Shown here: positions 1-10,290 of the stretch, piece after piece
Layout of the letters: each line of letters starts with the position of its first letter
How positions within the stretch are numbered: the first letter of the stretch is position 1
Assembly: GCA_910589415.1 (NCBI GenBank)
Contig: OU342631.1
Span: 55,518,598 to 55,582,597 of the forward strand
Source of the DNA: Malachius bipustulatus
Lineage: Eukaryota; Arthropoda; Insecta; Coleoptera; Melyridae
Direction of reading: 5' to 3'
DNA length: 64,000 nt
The notes under the pieces: model-generated
What the model was told of the DNA's origin: nothing
What the model saw: only the letters and a program-made list of their open reading frames with translations
Databases searched by the model: none
Program-made: the position numbers and the translations under genes

Positions 1-405
1 GTAAAGTTCATCCACACGGCACGAAATTCCAGTTTTCATTTTTTTTTTAATATGAAAGACGGCGTGGCGTGGCAAACATTGAGACCCCTCGCAATATTTC
101 CAAAATACAATCGTGTAACATCCCCTAGAAGGAAATTCTGGCACAACGACCCTAAGGGTGGTTTCAACCCTTGTTCATCCACACGGCACGTAATTTCAGT
201 TTTAATTTTTTTATATGAAAGACGGCGTGACAAACATTGAGACAAAAAAAAACAAACAAACAAGCATTATTTTCGAAATACAATTGTGTAACATGCTCTA
301 GAAGAAAATTCTGGCACAACGGCTCTAAGGGTGGATTCAACCCCGTAAAGTTCATCCACACGGCACCAAATTTCTGTTTTTTTTTTAATATGACAGACTC
401 TGCAG
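1..405 (+). repeat. Satellite-like array, about 2.4 units of 167-177 bp, left member of an inverted pair
   Basis: The phrase GTTCATCCACACGGCA starts at 6, 173 and 350, giving periods of 167 and 177 bp. Each unit continues with an A/T run, a GACGGCGTG-like core, the phrase AATACAAT.GTGTAACAT and a stretch reading TTCTGGCACAACG. The same unit recurs in opposite orientation at 18143-18548. No coding potential is visible; short ORFs on both strands follow the repeat. It could be satellite DNA, or subrepeats inside the terminal inverted repeat of a larger element. Confidence 0.8.
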
Positions 406-1095
406 TAGTATTATACCAACATCTTGGTAATTGGAAAAAATAAATTGCGTTCAAAAAAGGAAAAATCTAACATGGCGGTCATAAGAAAAACGAAAGTTGA
501 GGCGGGTTGCGGAATAACAAATGACGATTGAGACCTGTCATAAACACGCTATCTTATTCGTCTTAAAAAAGTGTCCGGATAATGTCACATTTTGACAGCT
601 GTCAAATTAACCGTTTCGGACTTGCTTGCGAAAAACAAAATCCGCCATTTTCGGTTTTTGGTCGATATTTCCAAAACCAATTGACCGATCGTAAATCTGA
701 AACCGGTTATCGAATGCACAAAGTTTCCCCTAAAACTTTCCCCATTTAACCTTTGCTGTAAGTGTAATAGGAATAGGAGCGAGATCCCGGTATAGAGACG
801 CGAATCTGGGACACATTGTATATCCACATATGATGCGTAAAAAAATAAAATCTGTTAATAACACTTGTCCGATTTACATTAAGCAAAGCCGATTCGTACA
901 AAGTTTCATTTTATTAAGATATACGCATACTGCGCACATTTCTGTAAAAAATTAATTTTAAAGGTAGTAACTTCGCCAAATTCTTCCGGCAAACACATCG
1001 TTACTGTTCATAGTTCTTAAAAAAATTTAATCACCTTCAGTGTAAATCTACACAAGTAAGAGGAATAGAAAGAAGTATAGTTAGAAATGAGTTAA
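406..1095. other. Non-coding A/T-rich stretch
   Basis: I see no gene here. The only structure noted is a perfect 16-bp palindrome at 591-606 (TTTGACAGCTGTCAAA). The stretch separates the left satellite array from the YqaJ/Ulp1 element remnant. Confidence 0.5.
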
Positions 1096-1100
1096 AGACT

Positions 1101-1551
1101 ATGACACCTTTCCAACGAAGAGAAAATGATGTCCTTAAATTAGATAAATTTTCTGTAAAAAAAAAAATTGGAACCGTAAAGTCTGATTGTGTGTACAGGA
1201 AAATTAGATCAGAGAAACTTTCTCTCAATGACAGGCACAAAGATGATTTTCTGAATTTATATTATATGCGGAAACATCATTCAAATTATATTCGAGAAAT
1301 TGGTGTTCCATTGTATGCTTACATTTTTAGTCAAGAGCAACTGAATATACATATTGTCAAAATTGAAGAGTTCTGTCCTATTTTTGGATGCCACCAGATC
1401 TGTAAAAAAGCCAGAAGGTGAGCTGAAAATGGGGGGGCTAAGCAGGGTGACAAAGTCAGTTATTTTCGAGGTAACGCCTCAAGAACGTCACTCAAAAAAT
1501 GTAAATTGTCATCTATTAGCTGCAGTTCAACGAGTATGGTTCCATTTGTAA
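1101..1551 (+). pseudogene. Fragment of a transposon protein ahead of the YqaJ/Ulp1 genes
   Basis: The + strand reads about 100 codons from 1101 in one frame. A phrase with LDATRSVKKPEGE appears in an overlapping frame from 1354, so a frameshift lies near 1370-1400. The FLDATxS phrase, preceded by a YAYIFSQEQL-like segment, resembles the N-terminal part of large transposase-like proteins found in animal genomes next to YqaJ and Ulp1 domains. I recognise it by phrase similarity only. It is the first of four fragments in the same direction (this one, PHD, YqaJ, Ulp1/PHD), which suggests one decayed multi-domain transposon. Broken and not functional as it stands. Confidence 0.35.
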
Positions 1552-1578
1552 GAACTTCAAGTCATAGAGGAATATTGA

Positions 1579-1745
1579 ATGGATATTTGTGTTTATTGTG
1601 GACGCAGTAGTTTTGAAAAATATACTGCATGGGTAAAATGTGATTATTGTCATAGGTGGGTGCATCAAGTTTGCGATATCCTACAATTTTTGATGCGGAT
1701 AGAGATGTGGACTTCTATGCCGGTTATTTTATTTGTAAGATATGC
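1579..1745 (+). pseudogene. PHD-finger-like segment of the YqaJ/Ulp1 element
   Basis: The + strand frame starting at 1579 opens with a zinc-finger pattern: CVYC near residues 4-7, then CDYC near 21-24, HRWVH near 25-29 and a Cys a few residues later. This spacing fits a PHD/RING-type finger. After about residue 35 the reading drifts; in a neighbouring frame the phrase FYAGYFICKICQ completes the last Cys pair, so one indel is likely. PHD fingers often accompany YqaJ nucleases in animal transposons, where they probably read chromatin or bind DNA. It lies 60-230 bp upstream of the YqaJ ORF on the same strand. Confidence 0.5.
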
Positions 1746-1808
1746 CAGTCTTCTAAAACTTATAACATACCAATTTCAACCGACATCACCAATTAAAGGA
1801 GAAAATGT

Positions 1809-2387
1809 ATGGATTATCTTAACAATTCTCGTCTATCAATTGAAAAGCTCCGAGAAATAGAATTAGAAACCAGGCCCAAATCATTGTCAGAAGTATGGAG
1901 AAGAGAACGCAAGTGTCGAGTTACAGCATCCCACTTCGGTGAAATTTGCAAAGCAAAGAAAACTTCTTTTAAAAATATTATATCAAGAACCATTGAGGGG
2001 AAACAAGTTTCTACAGCGGCCACAATTCACGGGAAATCTTGTGATGCTCAGGCTAAGGAAGAATATGAAGCTAAAAAAAGAGTAAAATGTGAGGAATCGA
2101 AGTTTTTCATTCACGGGCAATTGCAATATCTGGCAGCTTCTCCAGATGGACTGGTTGGTAAAGATGGCCTTCTGGAAATTAAAAGTCCATATAAATTAAG
2201 ATTTGAAGATTCTCTCACATATCAGTTCGAGTTTCTTCATTCTGACAGCTCGCTAAGTATCTCTCACAAATATCATTATCAAATTCAAGGACAATTGGCG
2301 GTTACAAACCGAGATTGGTGTGACCTGATTATTTACACTTTCAAAAACATCAAAGTAGTTAGGGTGTACAGGAATGAAGGATTTTAG
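1809..2387 (+). CDS. YqaJ-type PD-(D/E)XK nuclease domain protein (transposon-derived, 192 aa)
   Basis: This open frame of 192 codons matches the YqaJ viral-recombinase/exonuclease fold. Visible landmarks are the N-terminal RKCRVTASHFGEI phrase (about residues 37-49), an Arg/Lys-rich helix, LAASPDGLVG (about 109-118) with the first catalytic Asp, and LLEIKSPY (about 121-128), which supplies the E-x-K of the PD-ExK site. H-Y-Q-I-Q-G-Q-L follows at about 154-161. In phages such nucleases act as 5'-3' exonucleases in recombination. In insect genomes the domain occurs in multi-domain transposon proteins. The catalytic motifs look intact, but the N- and C-terminal partner domains are out of frame, so the full protein is probably dead. 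Confidence 0.8.
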   Translation: MDYLNNSRLSIEKLREIELETRPKSLSEVWRRERKCRVTASHFGEICKAKKTSFKNIISRTIEGKQVSTAATIHGKSCDAQAKEEYEAKKRVKCEESKFFIHGQLQYLAASPDGLVGKDGLLEIKSPYKLRFEDSLTYQFEFLHSDSSLSISHKYHYQIQGQLAVTNRDWCDLIIYTFKNIKVVRVYRNEGF

Positions 2388-2513
2388 AAAGGAATGTACG
2401 ACAAAATGATTCATATAACTGCGGTGTCTTTGTGATATATTTTTTCAAATGCATTATTAATGGTGAGGATTTGACACGACATTGTGACATAAATAGATTC
2501 CGAGAGGAACTAA
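2388..2513 (+). pseudogene. C-terminal fragment of a Ulp1-like (C48) cysteine protease
   Basis: In the frame through 2392-2513 the reading QNDSYNCGVF (around 2400-2430) is the hallmark of Ulp1/C48 proteases: the oxyanion-hole Gln followed by the catalytic Cys in the NCG motif. About 25 more residues and a stop follow. The His and Asp parts of the triad are not visible, so only the last third of the domain survives. Ulp1 proteases cleave SUMO and related peptides; in transposons they probably process element or host proteins. It follows the YqaJ ORF directly on the same strand. Confidence 0.7.
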
Positions 2514-2540
2514 AATAGCTATTATTAGAGAATAGTGATG

Positions 2541-2700
2541 ATATGTCACAAAAATGCCTATTTTGTTCAAACGAAGCCGTTGACCATGCAACGTCGTTCA
2601 AATGATCAAGTTGTCGAAGATTGATTCACATTAAATGTCTGCTCACAACAACAGAAATTAATAATAAAGTGCCGTTACCGGAAAAAAAAACTCTTAACGG
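2541..2700 (+). pseudogene. Second PHD-like finger fragment behind the Ulp1 domain
   Basis: Starting near 2541 the + strand reads a C-x2-C pair (CLFC), then a C-R-R-L-I-H-I-K-C phrase typical of the middle of a PHD finger. At least one in-frame stop interrupts it (TGA near 2600). It probably belongs to the same decayed protein as the YqaJ and Ulp1 segments. Short and broken, so the assignment rests on Cys/His spacing alone. Confidence 0.4.
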
Positions 2701-2706
2701 CTGTTA

Positions 2707-3420
2707 TGGTATAAAACTCAAATAGGTTGCACTGGCGAGTTGCTATTGACAACCGAAAAATAATAAAAAATCACACAAGATGATGAAGTAGAAATTGTCA
2801 GATATTAAAAAATTAAATTAAAAATTAAAATAAATATTATAAATATTAGGTGTGTTGTTGATTCGAAATCAAGAGTGAGGAGAAAGCAACCCCATAAAAT
2901 GGTCCTTCGAGCCGGATGTTGGTAGCAGCAGATAATTAAGTTAAGTAAATATCAAGATTAAAGGTTGGAAGAAGACAACGATAGCAGCAGCGGCAAATTT
3001 GGTAGCAGCTGTAGTAGCAGAAGCAGTGCAGTAAGCATCAAGGATTAAACGCCAGTAAAGGCTGAACAGTAGGCAGTATAGGTGAAATAAGCATCGAGGA
3101 CAAAGAAACCGAGAGCAGTTGAGTGAAGTAGAACAGGAGCAGCAACCATTATCCATATTTAACTGAATTAATTGAAATTGGCGATTGAAAAGGAGAAAAG
3201 TCTTCATGTTACTATTTTTGTTACCTACCTATTATTGAATTTATTATTGTGGCCTTTTTCTGACATATTAGTAGAAATTATCAAAAATTAAAGAATTTTC
3301 TTATTATGCAAAGTGAATCATAAAATAAGAATTTATATTTCAATACAGCATAATTATTATCGTATAATATTATATCACAGTAAATAATTATTAGTTAAAA
3401 ATACCTCAAAAAACAATTAA
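2707..3420 (+). other. Probable LTR remnant and leader of the BEL/Pao element
   Basis: This 0.7 kb lies just upstream of the BEL/Pao gag frame and has no convincing gene. At 2900-2918 the phrase TGGTCCTTCGAGCCGGAT resembles a leader phrase I recall downstream of 5' LTRs in insect BEL/Pao elements. No second LTR copy could be aligned in the window, so the LTR limits are unknown. The rest is A/T-rich, with GCAGCAG-type runs around 2920-3150. Confidence 0.35.
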
Positions 3421-4380
3421 AATGACAGAAAAGAAACAAAAGGATTTAAATAATTATGAAAAGGTGTATTTTTGAAACACAACTCATAAAGTTCTACTCA
3501 TTTATCAGTGATTTAAAGCAAGACACAAGCAAATTAGACCAATCACAGTTCAGATTAGAGAAATTAGAGGGTGTTTGGGCAGGCTTTGATGAATCACAAA
3601 CAATGATTGAATTATTGTCATCAAGTGAAGTAGAAGTAGCACATCGAGATGAATTTGAAAATAAATATGTACTTTCAAGTGGTTGATGGAGCATGGCAAA
3701 TAATTAATGATGAAGTAAATAAGGCACAATTAGCACAAGCACAATAATTTACAATGACTCAAAATGAGATATCAAAAAATAAAATTGAAGTGGTTTTACC
3801 CTCAATTGAAATTCCAGATTTCTCAGGTTCGTATTAAATTTGTATAATTTTCGCGTCACATTCAAAACGTTAATTCATTGCAATCAAAATTTGAGTAAAA
3901 TTAAAAAATATCAATATTTGAAAACAGCTCTTAAAGGAGAGGTGTTTCAAGTCATTCATAACATAGAGATATCAGAAGAAAACTATGATACGGCATTCGA
4001 ACTATTAGAAAAAAGAGAAAGCAATAAAAAACTTATTATAATATCACACATGAAAGCTATTTTAAAACTACCACAAGTTAATGCTCAACACTCTCTCAGA
4101 CAGTTCATGGATGCATTTTTAACGCATTTTCGCTCGTTAAAGAAATGGCAGTTACCAGTCGATTCATGGAATACAATTTTATTGCATTTGCTAGGAGAAA
4201 AGTAAGATCAAATAACAAGAAGAGAGTGGGAAGCGAGTTCAAATGAGGAAGAATTGCCAATCATTGATGAGTTTTTAAATTTTATGGAAAAAAGATGTGG
4301 ACTCTTAGAAACTTTGGAAGGTAAGGTGGTAAACTTGCAAAGACCGAATCATACTAATAATTATATCAGTAGTGTGTTAG
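3421..4380 (+). pseudogene. BEL/Pao retrotransposon gag region, frameshifted
   Basis: Two open pieces on the + strand (3456-3686 and 3840-4205) and a short third (about 4245-4330) line up in order with BEL/Pao Gag. The first matches the N-terminal helical region. The second matches the DUF1759 core, including phrases like TLIHCNQNLSKI, YLKTALKGEVFQVI and FELLEKRESNKKLII. Stops and shifts separate them. Gag of this family packages RNA and carries CCHC knuckles, which appear further on at about 5570-5650. The gag is cut at about 4380 by an inserted LINE. Confidence 0.75.
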
Positions 4381-5395
4381 CAGCGGCACGATGCACATCG
4401 TTGCCGGACTGCGATATAGTCGTATAGTATGAACAAACCGAATAATTTAAATGTAAAAGGATAAAAATATTACTGAAATGAGTAGCAAGTGTAGTGTGTG
4501 TACAAAGGAGGTTGAAAGTGGAGAGCAAGGTTGGAATTGTGGATTATGTAGAAAACCAGTAATGATCTTGTATTTTTAATCAATAATTAACTCTTCTTAA
4601 AGGGAGCAGAATTCATTTTCAGCAATATCAGACCAATGGTTCGATAATACAGGGCATTTTAAAATCAGTAATTATTTGAAAATTTTTAATTAACGTTTGA
4701 ACAACCGGCCCATTGAGATACTGGGACTTGATTGCAGAAGTGGACGAGTCATCGTTCAAGCAGATAATGGAGATGCAAAAAATTAACATTGGTTGGGATC
4801 GCTGTTATGTTTACGAACACGTATATATAAAGCGATGCTTCAATTGTGGGGGATACAATCACAAAAAAGAAGCATGTAAAATAGAATGGCTTGCTTCAGA
4901 TGCAGTGGAGAACATTTATCAAAAGACTGCGAAAAAAAGAAGAAATGTATCAATTGTGTTGAGGTGAATAGAAAATTGAATTTGAATATGGATGTAAGTC
5001 ATGACGTTTTTGATGTAAATTGTGGTGTATACAAGAAGAAAATAGAACAGAAAAAGAAGAAAATGGTGAATATTTGATAGAAATCAATGGACAAGTGAAA
5101 GTAGGACACTAACAGATTGTTGCATTGTTGATAAACATTACACATAAGTATAGGTATGAAATGGATATTGTAAACAACAATAACGATGATAAAATTACTG
5201 ACCACGCGATCTTAGACATAAACATAGGTATTGAGAATAAAAATAAAACATGATAGTGCAAAATAAGCCAAAAGAAATAATTAGCTAGTATAGTAAAAAA
5301 ATGTATACGAAAGTAGGTTGATTTAATGTAGATTTAATTAAGTATTATATTATAGTATTATAGTTATAAAGAATGTAATATTCTTCAAAAATAAA

Positions 5396-5441
<46 letters not shown>

Positions 5442-5460
5442 TATTATAAATTTCAATCTC
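4381..5460 (+). mobile_element. Short LINE copy carrying only ORF1 (gag-like) sequence, (ATT)n tail
   Basis: This segment interrupts the BEL/Pao gag. It reads a treble-clef-like CxxC pair near 4482 and then two consecutive CCHC knuckles in overlapping frames (4713-4967 and 4886-5077): RCFNCGGYNHKKEAC, and ACFRCSGEHLSKDC followed by CINC. This is the ORF1 zinc-knuckle arrangement of I/Jockey-type LINEs. No endonuclease or RT follows. The unit goes straight to A/T-rich 3' sequence and ends in about 17 TTA units (5400-5440). It is therefore an internally deleted or ORF1-only derivative. Its 5' limit is placed where BEL similarity stops. Confidence 0.65.
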
Positions 5461-6205
5461 ATGCAGCTACAAGTGGCATAGACGTAACATGTGGTTTTGC
5501 AAGGGTATCATCCGATATTTTATTGCAAAAAAATATTGGATTTAACGGCCAAGAATAGAATGTTGGCAGTAAAAAAGTTGCATTTATGCTTTAATTGCTT
5601 AAAGCCGGGACATTAAAATTTTTCTTGTAAGAATGCAAGGGTATGTAGAATGTGTTCGGGTTAGTTTTCCTATCACAGGTATAACCGCATCTACTGTAAA
5701 TATATTTGAAGATGTACACAGACAAAATTAAAATCAAAAACTTCCAAGTATGAAAGTAATTTGAATTTTCTTGTGGTAGATAAAATTACCGAAAACATTC
5801 CGCAAATTTCATTCTCAGCAAGTACACTAAATATTCCTGATGGTATTGGGAATATGGCTGACTCGGAGTACTATGTCCAGCCAAATATTTACATATTGTT
5901 GGGAGCAGGAATATTTTATGACTTATTAATGAACGGGCAAATCAAATTGGGGAAAGGATTACCAATCTTACAAAATTCCGTATTAGGTTGGCTAATATCA
6001 GATACAATTACACTTCCATACCCGTTGAAGTCACATTGCAACTTAGATACAAGCAGCACTTGTACAAATAATATTCAAGATCAGTTAGAAAAATTTTGCC
6101 TTATGGAACAAGAACCAAAAACGCAGATTTTATCCATGGAATTATGCTGCGAAAATCATTTTATAACTACTCATAAAAGGGATTCAACTAATGGAAGATT
6201 TATTG
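5461..6205 (+). pseudogene. BEL/Pao CCHC knuckle and aspartic-protease region
   Basis: After the LINE insertion the BEL frame resumes. Near 5570-5650 it reads a knuckle with CFNCLKPGH and CRMC. The open frame 5761-6270 reads the DUF1758 peptidase end: the phrases YILLGAGIFYDLL, GQIKLGKGLPILQNSVLGW and ISD are characteristic of BEL/Pao. In the intact family this retropepsin matures Gag-Pol. The D-S/T-G catalytic start is not clearly visible here. The host reading ends at 6205, where the TTAA-target MITE is inserted. Confidence 0.8.
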
Positions 6206-7067
6206 TTAACCTTTACACTGCTCTAAACGTATATGTACGCAAAGCATTTCACTGCTCAAAGCGTATATAAACGCTTTGATTTTTAAATTGTTTAGAGGCA
6301 AAGGAAGACGTTTTTTATGCTGTAAATTCAATTTAATAGCAATAAAAAATACATATCTAGTTATAATTTGTTTTTTTTAATTTTTAGTTGTTGGCTGCTC
6401 GAAACGTATATATACGCGTAATTGGTGGGGTGATCATACGAGTATGTCTGGACAGGATTAAAATAATTTCAGTATTATTGTTTTCAATGCCGGAGGTGAT
6501 TCAATGCCGGGGTGATTAAAGAAAATTTATGTTAATTTATTTAGGTATAATACTTATTATAGTCTGTTTGTTATAATTACGCTGCTTGGCAAAAAAATTC
6601 GGACACTTGACTTTCTATAATTTTTTTTTATTAATACCTAGGAAAAATAAAATTATTATACTTAAGTTCTAAAAGTTAAGGTGTCCATATTTTTTCTCCA
6701 GCAGTGTACTTGTTTTGATTTTTTTTATTCCTATGCAACGCATACTTGTATTGATTTTTTAATTTTTAAGGGAATTTTATTTCCTAAGCAGAGAAATATA
6801 GTTTTTTATCTCATAAAGTGCATCCTTTGTATAAATAATAAAGATTTAATTTTTTATAGCGTTGTTATAAAATATACGAGTTTTAGCGGCCACGGTTACG
6901 GTCCTGGTAGATTTCGTCGGAATTTTGTTAGATTAGCGTTCGACTGCTCCGGACGTTTATATACGTATGTATACTCAGGCTGCTCCAAACGTATATAAAC
7001 GCATATGCATTTATATCGCGCATACACAGAGGAGCTGTGAAATATATTCGCGCAGTGTAAAGGTTAA
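6206..7067. mobile_element. TTAA-flanked MITE (piggyBac-type target), 854 bp
   Basis: The segment 6210-7063 begins CCTTTACACTG and ends CAGTGTAAAGG, a perfect 11-bp terminal inverted repeat. It is flanked by TTAA at 6206-6209 and 7064-7067, the duplication made by piggyBac-superfamily transposases. Conceptual removal of the element plus one TTAA puts the two BEL/Pao reading frames back in register, which supports both borders. Inside are several near-copies of the motif TGCTC-AAACGTATATAAACGC (about 6219-6241, 6250-6270, 6398-6417, 6945-6967, 6975-7000). No transposase is encoded; it is non-autonomous. Confidence 0.85.
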
Positions 7068-7547
7068 ATTACCATTTAATTCAAATAGTAAAAATAAATT
7101 GGGACAGTCACTAAACACAGCAATCAATAGGTTTTATTCAATTGAAAGGAAGTTAGCGAAGAATGTTAGTTTAAAGGAACAGTATTGTGAATTTATGCGG
7201 GAATATATTAATATGAGCCATATGACTAATGCTTATTATTTACCTCATCACTGCGTAGTAAATGATGAATCAAGTACTTTAAAAACATTCGTTGTTAATA
7301 GAATTTCAACCATACAACAGGAAACCAAGCTAGAGGAACGGCAGCACAATGAGGGTGCTGAAAATCCTGCTGACATAATATCTCGAGGAATGAGTCCTGG
7401 AGAGTTATTGATAACCAATTTGTGGTGGTATGGCTCTGCATTTTTGAAAGAAAATATCAAGCAAGAATAAGAATAAATCAGATTTCAATATGCCAGGGGA
7501 TATTCCAGAAATAAAAGCACAACCAGTAATAATTGTAAATATCATTG
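7068..7547 (+). pseudogene. BEL/Pao pol remnant: RT entry joined to the RNase H end by deletion
   Basis: The first half reads the sequence preceding the BEL/Pao RT fingers, with NKLGQSLNTAINRFYSIERK, a YCEFMREYI phrase and YYLPHHCVV. Then, around 7275-7300, the frame passes straight to FVVNRISTIQ and ENPADIISRGMSP, which in intact elements lie after RNase H. The whole RT palm and most of RNase H are therefore missing although the frame stays open, pointing to an internal deletion before or after insertion. The reading continues to 7547, where a mariner relative is inserted at a TA. Confidence 0.8.
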
Positions 7548-7549
7548 TA

Positions 7550-10288
7550 CAGGGTGGGCCAATAAGCGAGGTAAGCGGCTCTATCTCAGAAACTAATGAT
7601 CGTAGAGAGTTACGGTAAAAAATTTTATAGGTTAAGTGGGCAAGAGAAAATGCTGGAAATTATTTTCAAGTTTCCAAGGTGGCTGCCAGAGGGCGTTTGC
7701 ACCATCTTGAATTACATAAAGTTACATTTTTTGTGATTTTCTCCAATGAATGTAACAAAAAAGTATTTGCGTTTTAATGTTATCTTAAAGTCTAACATTT
7801 TTTCTAGAAACAATTTTTCTCTATCTTTCGAAATAAAGTGGTGGGGGGTATTTGAATGTTGTTTTAAACAAATGCCTGTAACTTCGAAACGGCTTCAATG
7901 ATTTGGATAAATTTGGTATAATTAGAAAGAGAATTTCTTGGGCTTTTAGGTTTCTTGTGACAATGACAGTTGTGACCTACACGGCCGCCGATAGAGGGTG
8001 TTATTCGACATTATAACCAAAATATTGGATTTTCTAAAAAAATTTAAATGCAATGATATGACTTTTTTTAGACTAGAAAATAGACAAATGATTAACCAAT
8101 AAGCTTGCTTAAACCGCATCTTAATATCTTTTTCCTAACTCAAATTATTTAAAAAATACCAAACCAACAAAATTCATATATCCACATTTAAAAATGCATC
8201 GGAATTAGTAGGCCATGGAAACAAAAGCCAAACTCCTCACGCGTTTTCGTTACGATTTTCCTTTTAAATAAAGTTGTGGCCCATTTTGAAAAAAGATTAA
8301 TGCCTTCTGTGTTCAAATTGCCTTCCGTCATATTCCACACATTGTTCCAGTCTTTCTTGAGTCAGCAGAACCGCAGCCTCGATTTCTGCCGCTGATAGTT
8401 GAGGAATTGAGTTTCGAATTCTGTTTTCCATATCCATTCGTGTTGTTGGTGGAGTTTGAAAAACAATGTCTTTTAAGCGTCCCCAGAAGTAAAAATCAAG
8501 ACATGTCAAGTCGGGAGATCTTGCCGGACAAGGAAATCGGCTTCCCCTTCCTATCCAGCGTTCTCGAAAGATCCAGTAAATATGGTTTCGGACATTAATT
8601 GAATAATGTGCCGGACAAACATCTAATTGCAGAAGCATAGTTCTCCTAGTTTCGAGTGGCACATCTTCCAACAAAATTGGCAAGTCGTTGATCAAAAACT
8701 CTAAGAAGCGGTTACCAGTTAAAGCTTGATCAAAAAAGTAAAGTTCAATAATTCTGTCCCCAATGATACCGCACCACACATTTAGGCTCCAGCGTCCCTG
8801 CTGCTGCACTTCTCTCTCTTAACCAACGTTGATTTTCAGCGGACCAATAATGCATATTATGAAGGTCTACTCTACCATCACTATTAAAGGTAGCCTCGTC
8901 GGTCCAGAGAATTTCCTTTAAGAAATTTCCGTTTTCCTCAAGTATGCCTAGCATCCATTATGACAATAATTTAATCTATTATCGAAATCTTGTTTATTTA
9001 GCGCCTCTGGTGCAAGACTATGTGGTAAGGATGTAATATAAAAGTAGAAAACAACATAATCAGTAGTAAAAAATAATAAAACCAGAATAACACTGAATTT
9101 GTATTTGAGGGTTTGTGCTAAGATACTTGGAATAAGATAAAATTATTCACCTATAATCTTTCAAAATATTTCCAACAGTTGTTCGTGCTATTCCCAAGTC
9201 TAGAGACAATGTTCTAGTTTCTACATGTCTATAAAATTCTATGTAAGCCAAGACATTGATAATATTTTCTTCGGTCCTTCCATTGCGACGCCTGCGACGT
9301 TTAGCACAACGAAAACTTCCAGTATCGCGTAATCGCTGTACCAAGCGCGGAAACATTCTTCTCCCGTAATGAAGGCGATCTGGATACCGTGCCGCGTACT
9401 GTCTTGCAGCTATAGCTACATTTTGAAAACACTCGAAATAAATCGCAATCATGTCAACGGCTTCATTATTTAATTTTGTGAGAAGCATTTTGATTAAAAA
9501 GTACTCAAATTATATGCAATCAACAATAATAGTGGGCTTCGTGTGTGACAGAAGTTTGACGTTACTTGCCAATATTTAAGTTAGGAGTTTGTCTTTTATT
9601 TCCATGGCCTACTACTTGCCTTCTTATCGAAAGCGACCGATGCATTTTTAAATGGGGATATATGAATTTTCTTGGTTTGGTATTTTTTCAATAATTTGAG
9701 TTAGGAAAAAGATATTAAGATGCGGTTTGCGCAGGCTTATTGGTTGATCATTTGTCTATTTTCTAGTCTAAAAAAGTCATATCATCGCATTTAAATTTTT
9801 TGAGAAAATCCAATATTTTGGTTATAATGTCGAATAACGCCCTCTATCGGCGGCCGTGTAGGTCACAATTGTCATTGTTACAAGAAACCTAAAAGCCCAA
9901 GAAATGCTCTTTCTAATTATATCAAATTTATCCAAATCATTGAAGCCGTTTCGAAGTTACAGGCATTTGTTTAAAACAACATTCAAATACCCCCCACCAC
10001 TTTATTTCAAAAGATAGAGGAAAATAGTTTTTACAAAAAATGTTAGACTTTAAGTTAACATTAAAACGCAAATATTTTTTTGTTACATTCATTGGGGAAA
10101 ATCACAAGAAATGTAACTTTATGTAATTCAAGATGGTGCAAACGCCCTCTGGCAGCCATCTTGGAAACTTGAAAATAATTTCCAGCATTTTCCTTTGCCC
10201 ACTTAACCTATAAAATTTTTTACCGTAACTCTCTACGATCATTAGTTTCTGAGATACAGCCGCTTACCTCGCTTATTGGCCCACCCTG
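7550..10288. mobile_element. Mariner-superfamily transposon with TIRs of about 0.68 kb, inserted in BEL/Pao
   Basis: The ends read CAGGGTGGGCC and GGCCCACCCTG, flanked by TA at 7548-7549 and 10289-10290. Inverted similarity extends inward about 670-690 bp on each side (7550 to about 8225, and about 9600 to 10288), far longer than ordinary mariner TIRs. The unique middle holds a broken transposase on the - strand. Removing the element and one TA restores an open BEL/Pao frame. Elements ending CAGGG recur through this window with different internal sequences. Confidence 0.9.
8297..9488 (-). pseudogene. Broken mariner-type transposase (DUF4817 helix-turn-helix plus DDD core)
   Basis: The N-terminal piece (9488-9147, 113 codons) reads a DUF4817-like DNA-binding head with an R-rich linker and a second HTH (RTLSLDLGIARTTVGNIL). 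About 190 bp with no matching frame follow; this could be decayed coding or a small intron. The catalytic core continues at 8954-8745 (ILWTDEATFN gives the first Asp) and, after a frameshift, at 8809-8297 (LQLDVCPAHYS gives the second Asp, CLDFYFWG the third). I count 41 residues between the second and third Asp, a DD41D pattern like rosa/visitor-type mariners. Shifts make it inactive. Confidence 0.8.
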
Positions 10289-10290
10289 TA

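Noticed and set aside
1..405. CRISPR-like array
   Set aside because: Only about 2.4 units of roughly 170 bp without short repeat/spacer alternation, and the DNA is eukaryotic.
1809..2387. Phage or bacterial DNA because of the YqaJ domain
   Set aside because: Base composition and neighbouring insect-type TEs fit eukaryotic DNA; YqaJ domains are common in animal transposons.
2388..2513. Host SENP/Ulp1 protease gene
   Set aside because: Only the last third of the domain exists, with no upstream His/Asp region, and it is embedded between transposon-type YqaJ and PHD fragments.
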